Source of the DNA: Nocardioides sp. SYSU D00038
GTDB taxonomy: Bacteria; Actinomycetota; Actinomycetes; Propionibacteriales; Nocardioidaceae
Assembly (NCBI RefSeq): GCF_016924665.1
Contig: NZ_JAFFJT010000023.1
Coordinates: 1-64,000, forward strand
Reading direction: 5' to 3'
Length of the DNA: 64,000 bases
A program made the translations under genes and the position numbers. Below the pieces are notes generated by a model that saw nothing but the letters and a program-made list of their open reading frames with translations, ran no database searches and was not told the DNA's origin. Positions 36,600 through 45,896 of the stretch are shown here, piece after piece; position 1 is the stretch's first letter, and the number at the start of each line of letters is the position of its first letter.

Positions 36600-39241
36600 C
36601 CCTCTCCCTGCAGCGTCGCGATCAGCCCGTCGACCTCGTCGGGCTTGACCAGCACGTCCCGGGCCTTGGAGCCCTCGCTGGGGCCCACCACGCCCCGGCT
36701 CTCGAGGATGTCCATCAGCCGGCCGGCCTTGGCGAACCCGACCCGCAGCTTGCGCTGCAGCATCGAGGTGGAGCCGAACTGGGTCGACACGACCAGCTCG
36801 ATCGCCTGGATCACCAGGTCCATGTCGTCGCCGATGTCGTCGTCGAGCTCGCGCTTGCTGGCGGCGGGTGCGGTGACGTCGTCGCGGTAGCTCGGTTCGA
36901 GCTGGGCCTTGCAGTGCTTGACGACCTGGTGGATCTCGGCCTCGGTGACCCACGACCCCTGCACGCGCACCGGCTTGGAGGCACCCATGGGCAGGAACAG
37001 CCCGTCACCCTGGCCGACCAGCTTCTCGGCGCCCGGCTGGTCGAGGATGACCCGGCTGTCGGCGAGCGAGGAGGTCGCGAACGCCAGCCGCGACGGCACG
37101 TTGGCCTTGATCAGGCCGGTCACGACGTCGACCGACGGGCGCTGGGTGGCCAGCACCAGGTGGATGCCGGCGGCGCGGGCGAGCTGGGTGATGCGCACGA
37201 CGGCGTCCTCGACGTCGCGCGGCGCCACCATCATCAGGTCGGCGAGCTCGTCGACGATCACCAGGAGGTAGGGGTACGGCGCCAGCTCGCGCTCCGAGCC
37301 GGCGGGCACCTGCACCTTGCCGGCGCGCACCGCCTTGTTGAAGTCGTCGACGTGGCGGAACCCGAAGTTCGCCAGGTCGTCGTAGCGCAGGTCCATCTCG
37401 CGCACGACCCAGGCCAGCGCCTCGGCGGCCTTCTTGGGGTTGGTGATGATCGGGGTGATCAGGTGGGGCACGCCCTCGTAGGCGTTGAGCTCGACCCGCT
37501 TGGGGTCGACCATGATCATCCGCACCTCGTCGGGCGTGGAGCGCATCAGGATCGAGGTGATCATCGAGTTGATGAACGACGACTTGCCCGACCCGGTCGC
37601 GCCGGCCACCAGCAGGTGCGGCATCTTCGCCAGGTTGGCGACCACGAAGCCGCCCTCGACGTCCTTGCCGAGACCGGCCACCATCGGGTGGTGGTCGGAG
37701 CGGGCCGCGTTCGAGCGCAGCACGTCGCCGAGGGAGACGATCTCCTTGTCCACGTTGGGGATCTCGATGCCGATGGCGGACTTGCCCGGGATCGGGCTGA
37801 GGATCCGCACGTCGGCCGACGCGACGGCGTAGGCGATGTTCTTCGACAGCGCGGTGACCTTCTCGACCTTCACCGCGGGGCCGAGCTCGACCTCGTAGCG
37901 GGTCACGGTGGGGCCGCGCGTGTAGCCGGTGACCTGCGCGTCGATGCCGAACTCCTCCAGCACCGTGGTGAGCCGGCCCACCACGTCGTCGCTGGCCTTC
38001 GACCGCGCCTTGTGGGGCGAGCCGGGCTTGAGCACGTCGTTGGCCGGCAATGCGTAGGTGATGTCGCCCGACAGCGCGAGCTGCTCGACGCGCTGCGGCA
38101 GCGGGGTGTGCGGCGGCGGCTCGAGCTCGGTCCGGTCGTCGGGGTCGTCGGCGACCGCCACGACCGGCGCGACCGGCTCGGGCGCAGCGGCCTCGGGGGC
38201 GAACAGGTCGGCGTCCGTCTGCTCGAGCGCGACGTCGACGGCGTCCTTGGTACGCCGCCGGCGGCGCGGCGATTCGTCGGGGATGACCGGGCTGTCGTAG
38301 GCGGGGTCGCCGAGGTCGGGGTCGATGCCGGTGTCGTCGAGGCGACCGCGACGCCGGCGCACCGGCTGCGTGGGCTCGGGCTCCTCGACCTCGCGGCCGA
38401 GCGCGCGGTCGCGCAGCTCGGCCAGCCGGGCCGGTACCTGGTAGACGGGGGTCGCGGTGATGACCAGCAGACCGAACACCGCCAGGAGCAGCAGCAGCGG
38501 CACCACGACGTACTCGCTGCGCAGCAGGTCGAGCAGCAGCGAGGAGACGACGTAGCCGATCGCGCCACCGCCCTCGCGCAGCGGCGCCGTGTCGCCGGCC
38601 TCGGGCACCGGGCTGCCGTTGGCGACGTGGACGACGCCGAGCAGTCCGAAGGAGAGGGCGGTCCAGCCGACCACCTGGCGGCCGACCGGGCCGTTGGTCA
38701 CCGGGTCGCGCATCGTGCGCCAGCCCACCGCGACCAGCGCGACGGGCACCAGCCACGCGACCTTGCCGACGGTGCCGGTGGTGAGCGTGCGCACCAGCTC
38801 CATCACCGAGCCGCCGATCTCGAACCAGATCGCACCGGCCGAGACCAGGGCCAGGGCGACCACGAGCAGCCCGACGCCGTCGCGGCGCTGCTCGGGCTCG
38901 ATCTCCCGGGCGCTGTGGCCGAGGCTGCGGGCGACCGCGCCGACGGCGTGGGCGATGCCGAGCCAGACGGTGGCGACCGCACGGAAGACGCCGTCGAAGA
39001 CCCGCGCGACCGGGCCGCGCCCGGTGCGGACCGCGCGCGGCGGCACCCGCCGGGCGGTCGAGCCCTTGCCCTTCGGGGCCCGGGGTCGACGGTTGCCGCT
39101 CGCACGGCTGGTGCTGCGCGAGCTGCTGCGGGCGGTACTCCGGGTCCGCGTGCCGGAGCCCTTGGCCGACCCCCCTCGGGAGGAGGACGACGAGGTGCTC
39201 GAGCGGCGGGTACCCGGCGGGGAAGACGTACGGGTCGCCAT
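36596..39241 (-). CDS. ftsK: DNA translocase FtsK
   Basis: An 881-residue FtsK/SpoIIIE motor for chromosome segregation at division. A long Ser/Arg/Thr basic tail (1-75) precedes four membrane helices (about 122-143, 161-177, 188-207 and 243-263). A Pro/Glu linker leads to the motor with Walker A 'GATGSGKSS' (547-555), Walker B-like 'LLVIVDELADLMM' and 'LATQRPSVDVVTGLIK'. The C-terminal gamma winged helix ('STSMLQRKLRVGFAKAGRL', 'MDILESRGVVGP') should read KOPS-like sequences. It starts at ATG 39241, seven bases after a leaderless -10 TAGGTT, and is coupled to the RodZ-like gene. Confidence 0.97.
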   Translation of the reverse strand: MATRTSSPPGTRRSSTSSSSSRGGSAKGSGTRTRSTARSSSRSTSRASGNRRPRAPKGKGSTARRVPPRAVRTGRGPVARVFDGVFRAVATVWLGIAHAVGAVARSLGHSAREIEPEQRRDGVGLLVVALALVSAGAIWFEIGGSVMELVRTLTTGTVGKVAWLVPVALVAVGWRTMRDPVTNGPVGRQVVGWTALSFGLLGVVHVANGSPVPEAGDTAPLREGGGAIGYVVSSLLLDLLRSEYVVVPLLLLLAVFGLLVITATPVYQVPARLAELRDRALGREVEEPEPTQPVRRRRGRLDDTGIDPDLGDPAYDSPVIPDESPRRRRRTKDAVDVALEQTDADLFAPEAAAPEPVAPVVAVADDPDDRTELEPPPHTPLPQRVEQLALSGDITYALPANDVLKPGSPHKARSKASDDVVGRLTTVLEEFGIDAQVTGYTRGPTVTRYEVELGPAVKVEKVTALSKNIAYAVASADVRILSPIPGKSAIGIEIPNVDKEIVSLGDVLRSNAARSDHHPMVAGLGKDVEGGFVVANLAKMPHLLVAGATGSGKSSFINSMITSILMRSTPDEVRMIMVDPKRVELNAYEGVPHLITPIITNPKKAAEALAWVVREMDLRYDDLANFGFRHVDDFNKAVRAGKVQVPAGSERELAPYPYLLVIVDELADLMMVAPRDVEDAVVRITQLARAAGIHLVLATQRPSVDVVTGLIKANVPSRLAFATSSLADSRVILDQPGAEKLVGQGDGLFLPMGASKPVRVQGSWVTEAEIHQVVKHCKAQLEPSYRDDVTAPAASKRELDDDIGDDMDLVIQAIELVVSTQFGSTSMLQRKLRVGFAKAGRLMDILESRGVVGPSEGSKARDVLVKPDEVDGLIATLQGEG

Positions 39242-39248
39242 GCCACCA

Positions 39249-39254
39249 AACCTA
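39249..39254 (-). promoter_or_regulatory. putative leaderless -10 of ftsK
   Basis: TAGGTT, seven bases, then ATG on the minus strand. It is the first promoter-like signal seen in the 245-base gap between ftsK and the divergent protease gene; the rest of that gap shows nothing clear. Confidence 0.4.
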
Positions 39255-39486
39255 GGCCACCGTCACTCCAGTCACAGGGATCACACGGATGCGTGTCGTC
39301 CCCGCCGTCACCCCACCCACCGGGGCGGTTTGCCCGTCGTCGGCGGCCCACCCCGGACGCCGTCCGGCGACGCCGCCGCCGCGGCGGCCAATTTCCCGCC
39401 GGCTCTGGACCGCGCGGGCCGGGGCTACCTAGGGTGCGGCTGATGGTCGTCTCGGGCCGTCGTTCCTACTCGGAGGAGAACCTGAC

Positions 39487-42400
39487 GTGAAGCACCTCAG
39501 GCAGGGCGTGGGCCTTGCACTCATCGGGGCCGGGCTGGCGGTGGTGACGGGCACGACGCCCGCCGCCTCCGCCCCGCCGGCCGCAGCGGTCGGCAGCAGC
39601 CTCGTGCAGCAGCTGCGCGCGGAGGCCCGGGGCTCGGTGGCCGCCTCGACCCTCGACGCCACCGGCAAGGTCGGCTTCCTGCGGGCGGGCACCGACGGCG
39701 ACCTGCTGCCGGCGCGCGAGGCGTCCGGCCGGGACGGCGCGGTGGCCAAGACCCGCGCGTACCTCGACAAGTACGCCGGCGCGTTCGGCGCCCGGCCCGA
39801 GCAGCTGGTCCGGGGCCGGGTCGTCGCCGACGACCTCGGCTGGACCGTCGACTACGCCCAGTCCTACCGGGGCGTCCCGGTCTTCGGCGCGCTGCTGCGT
39901 GCCCACGTCGACCGCGACGGCGACCTGACGTCGGTCAACGGCTTCGTCGCCCCGGCGCTCAACGTCGACGTCGAGCCCAGCCGCACGGCCGAGCAGGCCG
40001 CGCAGACCGCGATCAACGTCACCCGGGCCCACGCGCCCGAGGGCGTCGAGGTCGGCGAGCTGGAGGTGACCAGCAACCAGCTGGCCGTCTACCGCCAGGG
40101 CGTGGTCAAGCAGGAGGCGGGCGCCAACACGCTGGCCTGGGTGGTCGAGGTGACCGACGGCCACGCCGTGCGGCAGAAGGTGTTCGTCGACGCCCACAGC
40201 CAGAAGGTCCTCAACCGCTACTCGATGATCGACAGCGCCCTCGACCGCGAGCTGCGCGAGGCGTTCCTCGACGACAACGGCACCCCCGACGACGAGGACG
40301 ACGACTTCGTCGGCTTCGAGACGGTCTGGGAGGAGGGCCAGCCGACCGACGGCCTCAACGAGGACCAGAAGAACCTGGTCGCCTCGGCCGGTGAGGCCTA
40401 CTGGTTCTTCAAGAACGCCTTCAACCGCGACTCCTACGACGGCAACGGCGCCCGGATGGTCACGGTCAACAACGACCCGCGGATCGCCTGCCCCAACGCC
40501 AACTGGAACGGCATCACCACCAACTACTGCGACGGGGTCACCTCCGACGACGTGGTCTCCCACGAGTGGGGCCACGCCTACACCGAGCACACCTGGGGCG
40601 GCATCTACCAGTGGCAGTCGGGCGCGCTCAACGAGTCCTACTCCGACATCTGGGGCGAGACGGTCGACCTGATCAACAACCGTGAGGACGAGGGCGAGGG
40701 CGACATCAACGCCAAGCGCCCCGACGGCCTCTGCTCGCAGTACACCCGGGGCGCCATCGGCGTCACGATCAACTCCCCCGCCGAGGTCGCCGGTCCGTGC
40801 GCCGGCGCGGCCGCGGCGGCGTTCGGCCCGGTCTTCGACAAGCAGGGCGTGACCGCCGACCTGGTCGTCGGCACCGACGAGCCCACCGAGGGCACCGGGT
40901 CGACCACCGACGGGTGCTCGCCGTTCACCAACGCCGCGGAGATCGACGGGAAGTTCGTCTACGTCGACCGCGGCACCTGCGCGTTCGCCGACAAGATCGC
41001 GCACGCCGAGGAGGCCGGCGCGACCGGCATCATCTTCGGCAACAACGCCCCCGGCGTCGGCTCCGTGGCGGGTCAGAGCGACCTCTACGGCGCGATGGTG
41101 ACCCAGGAGGACGGTGCCAAGATCAAGAGCGTCGACGGCGTCCTCAACATCACGGTCAAGGACGTCGAGACCGCCGAGAAGGCCGACTCCTACCGGTGGC
41201 TGGTCAGCGAGAAGTCGCCGGCGTTCGGCGGAGCGATCCGCGACATGTGGAACCCGACCTGCTACGGCGACCCGGGGAAGGTCTCCGACGTCGAGTACGT
41301 CTGCTCCACCGACGACCAGGGCGGCGTCCACGGCAACTCCGGCGTGCCCAACCACGGCTACGCGCTCGTCGTCGACGGCGGCAGCTTCAACGGTCAGACG
41401 GTCTCCGGCATCGGGCTCACCAAGGCCGCGGCGATCTACTACCGCGCGATGACGGCGTACATGACCCCGGTCAGCAGCTTCGCCGACCACGCCGACGCCC
41501 TCGAGGCGGCCTGCGCCGACCTCAGCGCGGGACCCGGCGCCACCATCCGGGAGCTGTCGACCGACCCCAACACCTCCAACGCCTACGACCAGAAGGTCAC
41601 CGCGGCCGACTGCGCCGAGGTGACGAAGATGATCGCCGCGGTGGAGCTGCGTCGCGACCCGGTGCAGTGCGACTTCAAGCCCCAGCTCGACCCGAACACC
41701 CCGGGCTCGGCCTGCGGCGCCGGCTTCACCGACGAGGTCGCGTTCGAGGACGACTTCGAGGGCGGCCTCGAGGGCTGGGAGCTCGACGGCGAGAGCGTGT
41801 TCGGCTACGACCAGCCCCTGCTCGACTGGCGGTCGACCAACGACCTGCCGGCCGGCAACCGTCCCGCCGGCAGCCAGACGGCCGCGTTCGGGCCCGCACC
41901 CGACCGCGGTGCCTGCAACGGTGACTCCTCCGACTTCTCCTCGGTCGTGACCATGACCAGCCCCGAGTTCGAGGTGGGCGAGACCGGGGCCGCGGGTGCG
42001 GCGCTGCGCTTCGACCACAACATCCAGACCGAGCTCGGCTACGACGGCGGCAACGTCCAGCTCTCCGTCAACGGCGGGGCGTTCGAGGCGATCCCGGCGG
42101 CGGCGTACACCTTCAACGGGCCGACCCAGCTCGCCACCGAGGAGGACGAGTCGACCAACCCGCTCGCCGGCCAGCCGGGCTTCACCGGCACCGACGGCGG
42201 CAAGATCATCAGCGACTGGGGCACCTCGGTCGTGGACCTGGCCGGCGCCGGCGTGGCCGCCGGGGACACCCTGCGGATCCGGTTCGCGATCGGCCGCGAC
42301 GGCTGTGGCGGCGTCAAGGGCTGGTGGGTCGACAACCTGCGGGTCACCACCTGCGTCGAGAAGGCCGCCGCCACCCTGGAGGCGACGGCTCCGGCCAGCG

Positions 42401-42939
42401 CCGTCTACGGCGCCCCGCGCGCCGTCACCGCGACCGTGACCGGTGCGGGCGAGGCCCCCACCGGCACCGTGACGGTCAAGGAGGGGTCGACCACCCTCGG
42501 CACCGCGTCGCTCTCGGGCGGCTCGGCGACCGTGGCGCTCCCCACGACGATGGCGGCCGGGGCGCACGCCCTGACCGTCGAGTACGGCGGTGACGCGGCC
42601 TACGCCGGCGCCACCGACTCGGTGAGCCTCACGGTCACCAAGGCGAGCTCGCGCACCGTGGCGGCGGCCAACCCGCGCAAGGTCGCCAAGGGCAAGGCCT
42701 TCCGGGCCAAGGTGACGGTGACGTCGAAGGGCAGCACGCCGACCGGCAAGGTCGACATCCTGCTCAAGGGCCGCAAGATCGGCAGCGGCACCCTGCGGGG
42801 CGGCACGGTGACGATCAAGGTCACCAAGCGGCTCGGCGTCGGGGTGAAGACCCTGACCGCCCGGTACGCCGGGACCGCGAACGTCGCCGGCAGCCAGGAC
42901 ACCTTCAAGGTGACGGTGACGAAGCCGAAGAAGCGGTAG
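39487..42939 (+). CDS. Secreted M4 (thermolysin-like) metalloprotease with PA insertion and Ig-like tail
   Basis: An 1150-residue exported protease. Signal peptide (1-29), FTP/PepSY-type propeptide (about 35-245), then the M4 catalytic domain with zinc motif HEWGH (359-363), third ligand E383 in 'LNESYSD' and the catalytic histidine H615 in 'GGVHGNSGVPNHGYAL'. A protease-associated (PA) domain (about 445-565, 'VDRGTCAFADKIAHAEEAGA') is inserted between the zinc motif and H615, not after the catalytic domain. A lectin-like beta domain ('DDFEGGLEGWELDG' to 'GWWVDNLRV', about 760-960) and two Ig-like repeats end it, the last lysine-rich. The GTG start has GGAGGAG eight bases upstream. A strong terminator follows. 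Confidence 0.93.
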   Translation: MKHLRQGVGLALIGAGLAVVTGTTPAASAPPAAAVGSSLVQQLRAEARGSVAASTLDATGKVGFLRAGTDGDLLPAREASGRDGAVAKTRAYLDKYAGAFGARPEQLVRGRVVADDLGWTVDYAQSYRGVPVFGALLRAHVDRDGDLTSVNGFVAPALNVDVEPSRTAEQAAQTAINVTRAHAPEGVEVGELEVTSNQLAVYRQGVVKQEAGANTLAWVVEVTDGHAVRQKVFVDAHSQKVLNRYSMIDSALDRELREAFLDDNGTPDDEDDDFVGFETVWEEGQPTDGLNEDQKNLVASAGEAYWFFKNAFNRDSYDGNGARMVTVNNDPRIACPNANWNGITTNYCDGVTSDDVVSHEWGHAYTEHTWGGIYQWQSGALNESYSDIWGETVDLINNREDEGEGDINAKRPDGLCSQYTRGAIGVTINSPAEVAGPCAGAAAAAFGPVFDKQGVTADLVVGTDEPTEGTGSTTDGCSPFTNAAEIDGKFVYVDRGTCAFADKIAHAEEAGATGIIFGNNAPGVGSVAGQSDLYGAMVTQEDGAKIKSVDGVLNITVKDVETAEKADSYRWLVSEKSPAFGGAIRDMWNPTCYGDPGKVSDVEYVCSTDDQGGVHGNSGVPNHGYALVVDGGSFNGQTVSGIGLTKAAAIYYRAMTAYMTPVSSFADHADALEAACADLSAGPGATIRELSTDPNTSNAYDQKVTAADCAEVTKMIAAVELRRDPVQCDFKPQLDPNTPGSACGAGFTDEVAFEDDFEGGLEGWELDGESVFGYDQPLLDWRSTNDLPAGNRPAGSQTAAFGPAPDRGACNGDSSDFSSVVTMTSPEFEVGETGAAGAALRFDHNIQTELGYDGGNVQLSVNGGAFEAIPAAAYTFNGPTQLATEEDESTNPLAGQPGFTGTDGGKIISDWGTSVVDLAGAGVAAGDTLRIRFAIGRDGCGGVKGWWVDNLRVTTCVEKAAATLEATAPASAVYGAPRAVTATVTGAGEAPTGTVTVKEGSTTLGTASLSGGSATVALPTTMAAGAHALTVEYGGDAAYAGATDSVSLTVTKASSRTVAAANPRKVAKGKAFRAKVTVTSKGSTPTGKVDILLKGRKIGSGTLRGGTVTIKVTKRLGVGVKTLTARYAGTANVAGSQDTFKVTVTKPKKR

Positions 42940-42960
42940 CGGCAGCCAGCCGCGCGCAGG

Positions 42961-42991
42961 TGGCCCCGTCGGACCCGGTCCGGCGGGGCCA
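42961..42991 (+). terminator. hairpin terminator after M4 protease
   Basis: 14-base stem (42961-42974 with 42978-42991, one G-T pair) and a three-base loop, 22 bases past the stop. No T-run, as usual in such high-GC genomes. It may also serve the convergent gene at 43031. Confidence 0.75.
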
Positions 42992-43030
42992 TCGCCGTTG
43001 CGGAGCCACCGCTGCCGGGCGCGCTCGCCG

Positions 43031-43441
43031 CTACGCGTTGTTCGACGCCGAGTGATCGCTGACGGCACCTGACGAGTGACCTCGGGGATCGACCGGGCGC
43101 TCCCGCGCGAGCAGCGCGGCAGCGATGACCGCCGGGCCGATGAAGAAGAGATGTCCCACCCCGCGGCCGTACTCACCCTCGACGAACCAGTGCGAGAGGG
43201 AGGTCGTCCACACCGCAGCGCCCCAGGCGAGCGAGAACATCAGTGCTGGCCGCGCCAGCCGCAGGGGAAGGAGGGCCGAGACCCCCAGGAGCACGACGAT
43301 CAGCAGGTCGGGGACGAGGAACGCGTTGTCCCACGTCCGCACCGGCTCTCCGCCGAAGTTGTCCGTGGCGAAGTAGGTCGCCATGGCGAACGCCAGCACG
43401 GCGGCGACGCCGCGGCTGATCCCGATGACCCGCTGATTCAT
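43031..43441 (-). CDS. Four-helix membrane protein controlled by adjacent TetR regulator
   Basis: A 136-residue membrane protein with about four helices: 'GVAAVLAFAMATYFATDNF', 'AFLVPDLLIVVLLGVSALLP', 'ALMFSLAWGAAVWTTSL' and 'GHLFFIGPAVIAAALLA'. The tail is hydrophilic. I do not recognise the family. It starts at ATG 43441, directly at the edge of a perfect palindrome whose half overlaps the probable -10 (TACGCT). It is divergent from the TetR gene, so repression by that protein is very likely. Confidence 0.75.
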   Translation of the reverse strand: MNQRVIGISRGVAAVLAFAMATYFATDNFGGEPVRTWDNAFLVPDLLIVVLLGVSALLPLRLARPALMFSLAWGAAVWTTSLSHWFVEGEYGRGVGHLFFIGPAVIAAALLARERPVDPRGHSSGAVSDHSASNNA

Positions 43442-43486
43442 GTCTACAGCGTAGACCCGGAGTCCCGCTCTGTCTACGGTGTAGAT
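43442..43486. promoter_or_regulatory. twin TetR operators between divergent genes
   Basis: GTCTAC-AGC-GTAGAC (43442-43456) is a perfect palindrome and GTCTAC-GGT-GTAGAT (43472-43486) a near-perfect one. Their centres are 30 bases apart, about three helical turns, so two dimers would bind the same DNA face. The first covers the probable leaderless -10 of the minus gene (TACGCT, 43448-43453); the second covers that of tetR (TAGATT, 43482-43487). Confidence 0.8.
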
Positions 43487-43495
43487 TCCGACCCC

Positions 43496-44128
43496 GTGAC
43501 CCGCTCCACGCGCCGGGCTTCCGGGCCTCGGCTGTCGCCCGACCTCATCGCGCGCAGGGCCTTGGTGCTCGGCGACCGCGACGGCGCCTCCGCCATGACC
43601 GTGCGGCGTATCGCTGCCGAGCTGGACTGCGACCCGATGGCGCTCTACCGCCACTTCCCCAACCGGGTCGCGCTCCTCGACGCGGTCGCCGACCTGGCCG
43701 TGGCCGAGGTCGAGCTTCCGCCTGCTGGCCTGCCGTGGGACGAACGGCTCCCTGCGGTGCTCGTCGCGGCCCGCGCGGCAGCCCTCGCCCATCCTGGCAT
43801 CGCGCCCCACGTCGCCAGCCGACCGCCGCTCGGCCCGAACGGCCAGCGGATCGGTGGCGTTCTGGTCGACGCCCTGGGCCAGGCCGGCCTTCCTCCGGAC
43901 GTCGTGGTGGCAGCGAGCCAGATCCTCGTCGCCTACCTGTCCAGCTCGATCGCCATGGCCGTGGCGGCTGGAGGGGAGCGGGACGAGCGCTGGTCCGAGG
44001 GCGCCCATGCGATGCGGAGCGTCAGTGCCGACGCCCTGCCTGCCGAGCGGATGCCGGCGGTCGGTTCCGACGAGCAGTTCGCCTTCGGGCTCGACCTCCT
44101 CGTCGCGGGCCTGCGCACCCGTACCTGA
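43496..44128 (+). CDS. TetR/AcrR family transcriptional regulator
   Basis: A 210-residue TetR protein. The DNA-binding part is 'SAMTVRRIAAELDCDPMALY' followed by 'RHFPNRVALLDAVADLAV'; the C-terminal part has the TetR_C_1 look ('HPGIAPHVASRPPLGPNG', 'AAGGERDERWSEGAH'). The GTG start at 43496 follows the second of two operators. It is divergent from the small membrane-protein gene at 43441 and probably represses both. The ligand is unknown. Its stop is 68 bases from the convergent rnj stop. Confidence 0.88.
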   Translation: MTRSTRRASGPRLSPDLIARRALVLGDRDGASAMTVRRIAAELDCDPMALYRHFPNRVALLDAVADLAVAEVELPPAGLPWDERLPAVLVAARAAALAHPGIAPHVASRPPLGPNGQRIGGVLVDALGQAGLPPDVVVAASQILVAYLSSSIAMAVAAGGERDERWSEGAHAMRSVSADALPAERMPAVGSDEQFAFGLDLLVAGLRTRT

Positions 44129-44195
44129 CCGATGACCGCCGACGGCGGCCCGTCGAGGTCGCGCGGTCCCGGGCGCGCTGGTCGGGTGCGGGCTG

Positions 44196-45881
44196 CTACG
44201 CCTCGATGACGACCGGGATGATCATCGGGCGGCGGCGGTGGGTGTTGCTCACCCAGCGACCGATCACCCGGCGCACGGTCTGCTGCAGCTGGTAGGCGTC
44301 GGTGTTGCCGTCGGCGATGGAGCGGTCGAGGGCGTCGATGATCGGCTGCTTGATCTCGCTGAAGCTGGATCCCTCGAGCGCGTTGCCGCGCGCGTGGATC
44401 TCGGGGCCGGCGGCGACCTTGCCGCTGACCGAGTCGACCACGACGATCACCGAGATGAACCCCTCCTCGCCGAGGATCCGGCGGTCCTTGAGGTCGGACT
44501 CGGTGATGTCGCCGACCGAGGAGCCGTCGACGAACACGTAGCCGCACTCGACCTTGCCCGCGACCTTGGCGACGCCGTCGACCAGGTCGACGACGACGCC
44601 GTCCTCGGCGATCACGACGTTCTCGACGCCGGTCGAGCGGGCCAGCGCGGCGTTGGCGAGCATGTGCCGGATCTCGCCGTGCACCGGTAGCACGTTGCGC
44701 GGCCGCACGATGTTGTAGCAGTAGAGCAGCTCACCGGCGCTGGCGTGCCCGCTGACGTGCACCAGCGCGTTGCCCTTGTGGACGACGTGGGCGCCCCAGC
44801 GGGCCAGGCCGTTGATGACCCGGTAGACGGCGTTCTCGTTGCCCGGGATCAGGCTCGAGGCGAGCAGCACGGTGTCGCCCTCCTCGATGTGCACGAAGTT
44901 GTGGTTGCGCTGGGCGATCCGGCTCAGCGCGCTCATCGGCTCGCCCTGCGAGCCGGTGGAGATCAGCACCTGGCGCTCGGGCGGCAGGCCGGTCAGCTCC
45001 TTGGCGTCGACGACGACGCCGGGCGGCACCTCGAGGTAGCCGAGGTCGCTGGCGATCGCCATGTTGCGCACCATCGAGCGCCCGACGTAGGCCACCTTGC
45101 GGCCGTGGGCGACGGCGGCGTCGAGCACCTGCTGCACGCGGTGCACGTGGGAGGCGAAGCAGGCCACGATGATCCGCTGGCTGGAGTCGCGGAAGACCTG
45201 GTCGATGACCGGGGTGATCGACTTCTCGGTGGGCGTGAAGCCCGGTGTCTCGGCGTTGGTGGAGTCGGTGAGGAAGAGGTCGACGCCCTCCTCGCCGAGG
45301 CGGGCGAAGGCGCGCAGGTCGGTGATCCGCCGGTCCAGCGGCAGCTGGTCCATCTTGAAGTCACCGGTGTGGAGCACCATGCCGGCACTGGTCCGGATGG
45401 CGACGGCCAGCGCGTCGGGGATCGAGTGGTTGACCGCCACGAACTCGAGGTCGAACGGCCCGAAGGTGATCCGGTCGCCCTCGCGCACCTTGTGGTGCAC
45501 GGTCTCGCGCAGCCGGTGCTCGCGGAGCTTGCTGTCGAGCAGCGCCAGGGTCAGCTGCGATCCGACCAGCGGGATGTCCGGCCGCTCGCGGAGCAGGTAC
45601 GGCGTCGCACCGATGTGGTCCTCGTGGCCGTGGGTCAGCACCAGCGCCTCGACGTCGTCGAGGCGGTCCCGGATCGCGGCGAAGTCGGGCAGGATCAGGT
45701 CGACGCCCGGGTGGTGGTCCTCCGGGAACAGCACCCCGCAGTCGACGACGAGCAGCCGCCCGGAGTGCTCGAAGACGGTCATGTTGCGACCGACCTCGCC
45801 GAGCCCCCCGAGCGGGATGACCCGGAGTCCTCCGGGGGCGAGAGGGGCGGGCGCGGACAGCTCGGGGTGGGGATGGCTCAC
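44196..45881 (-). CDS. rnj: Ribonuclease J
   Basis: A 561-residue RNase J, a metallo-beta-lactamase/beta-CASP ribonuclease of mRNA turnover and rRNA maturation. The metal motif is 'HGHEDH' (residues 84-89), with 'HTGDFKMD', the beta-CASP region 'CFASHVHRVQQVLDAA', 'STGSQGEPMSALSRIA', 'VSGHASAGEL' and 'PVHGEIRHM'. A C-terminal domain ends in 'RRVIGRWVSNTHRRRPMI'. It starts at ATG 45881, 15 bases after the dapA stop. The dapA-rnj-ftsK order is conserved in actinobacteria; here the protease/TetR block separates rnj from ftsK. Confidence 0.96.
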   Translation of the reverse strand: MSHPHPELSAPAPLAPGGLRVIPLGGLGEVGRNMTVFEHSGRLLVVDCGVLFPEDHHPGVDLILPDFAAIRDRLDDVEALVLTHGHEDHIGATPYLLRERPDIPLVGSQLTLALLDSKLREHRLRETVHHKVREGDRITFGPFDLEFVAVNHSIPDALAVAIRTSAGMVLHTGDFKMDQLPLDRRITDLRAFARLGEEGVDLFLTDSTNAETPGFTPTEKSITPVIDQVFRDSSQRIIVACFASHVHRVQQVLDAAVAHGRKVAYVGRSMVRNMAIASDLGYLEVPPGVVVDAKELTGLPPERQVLISTGSQGEPMSALSRIAQRNHNFVHIEEGDTVLLASSLIPGNENAVYRVINGLARWGAHVVHKGNALVHVSGHASAGELLYCYNIVRPRNVLPVHGEIRHMLANAALARSTGVENVVIAEDGVVVDLVDGVAKVAGKVECGYVFVDGSSVGDITESDLKDRRILGEEGFISVIVVVDSVSGKVAAGPEIHARGNALEGSSFSEIKQPIIDALDRSIADGNTDAYQLQQTVRRVIGRWVSNTHRRRPMIIPVVIEA

Positions 45882-45896
45882 GAAGGTCCTTCGGGG

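Noticed and set aside
39487..42939. Sortase-anchored surface protease
   Set aside because: No LPXTG-like motif, hydrophobic helix or basic stop-transfer tail at the C-terminus.
39466..43176. Open frame of 1236 codons opposite the M4 protease
   Set aside because: Antisense to a protein with intact HEWGH and Ig-like domains; no recognisable motif.
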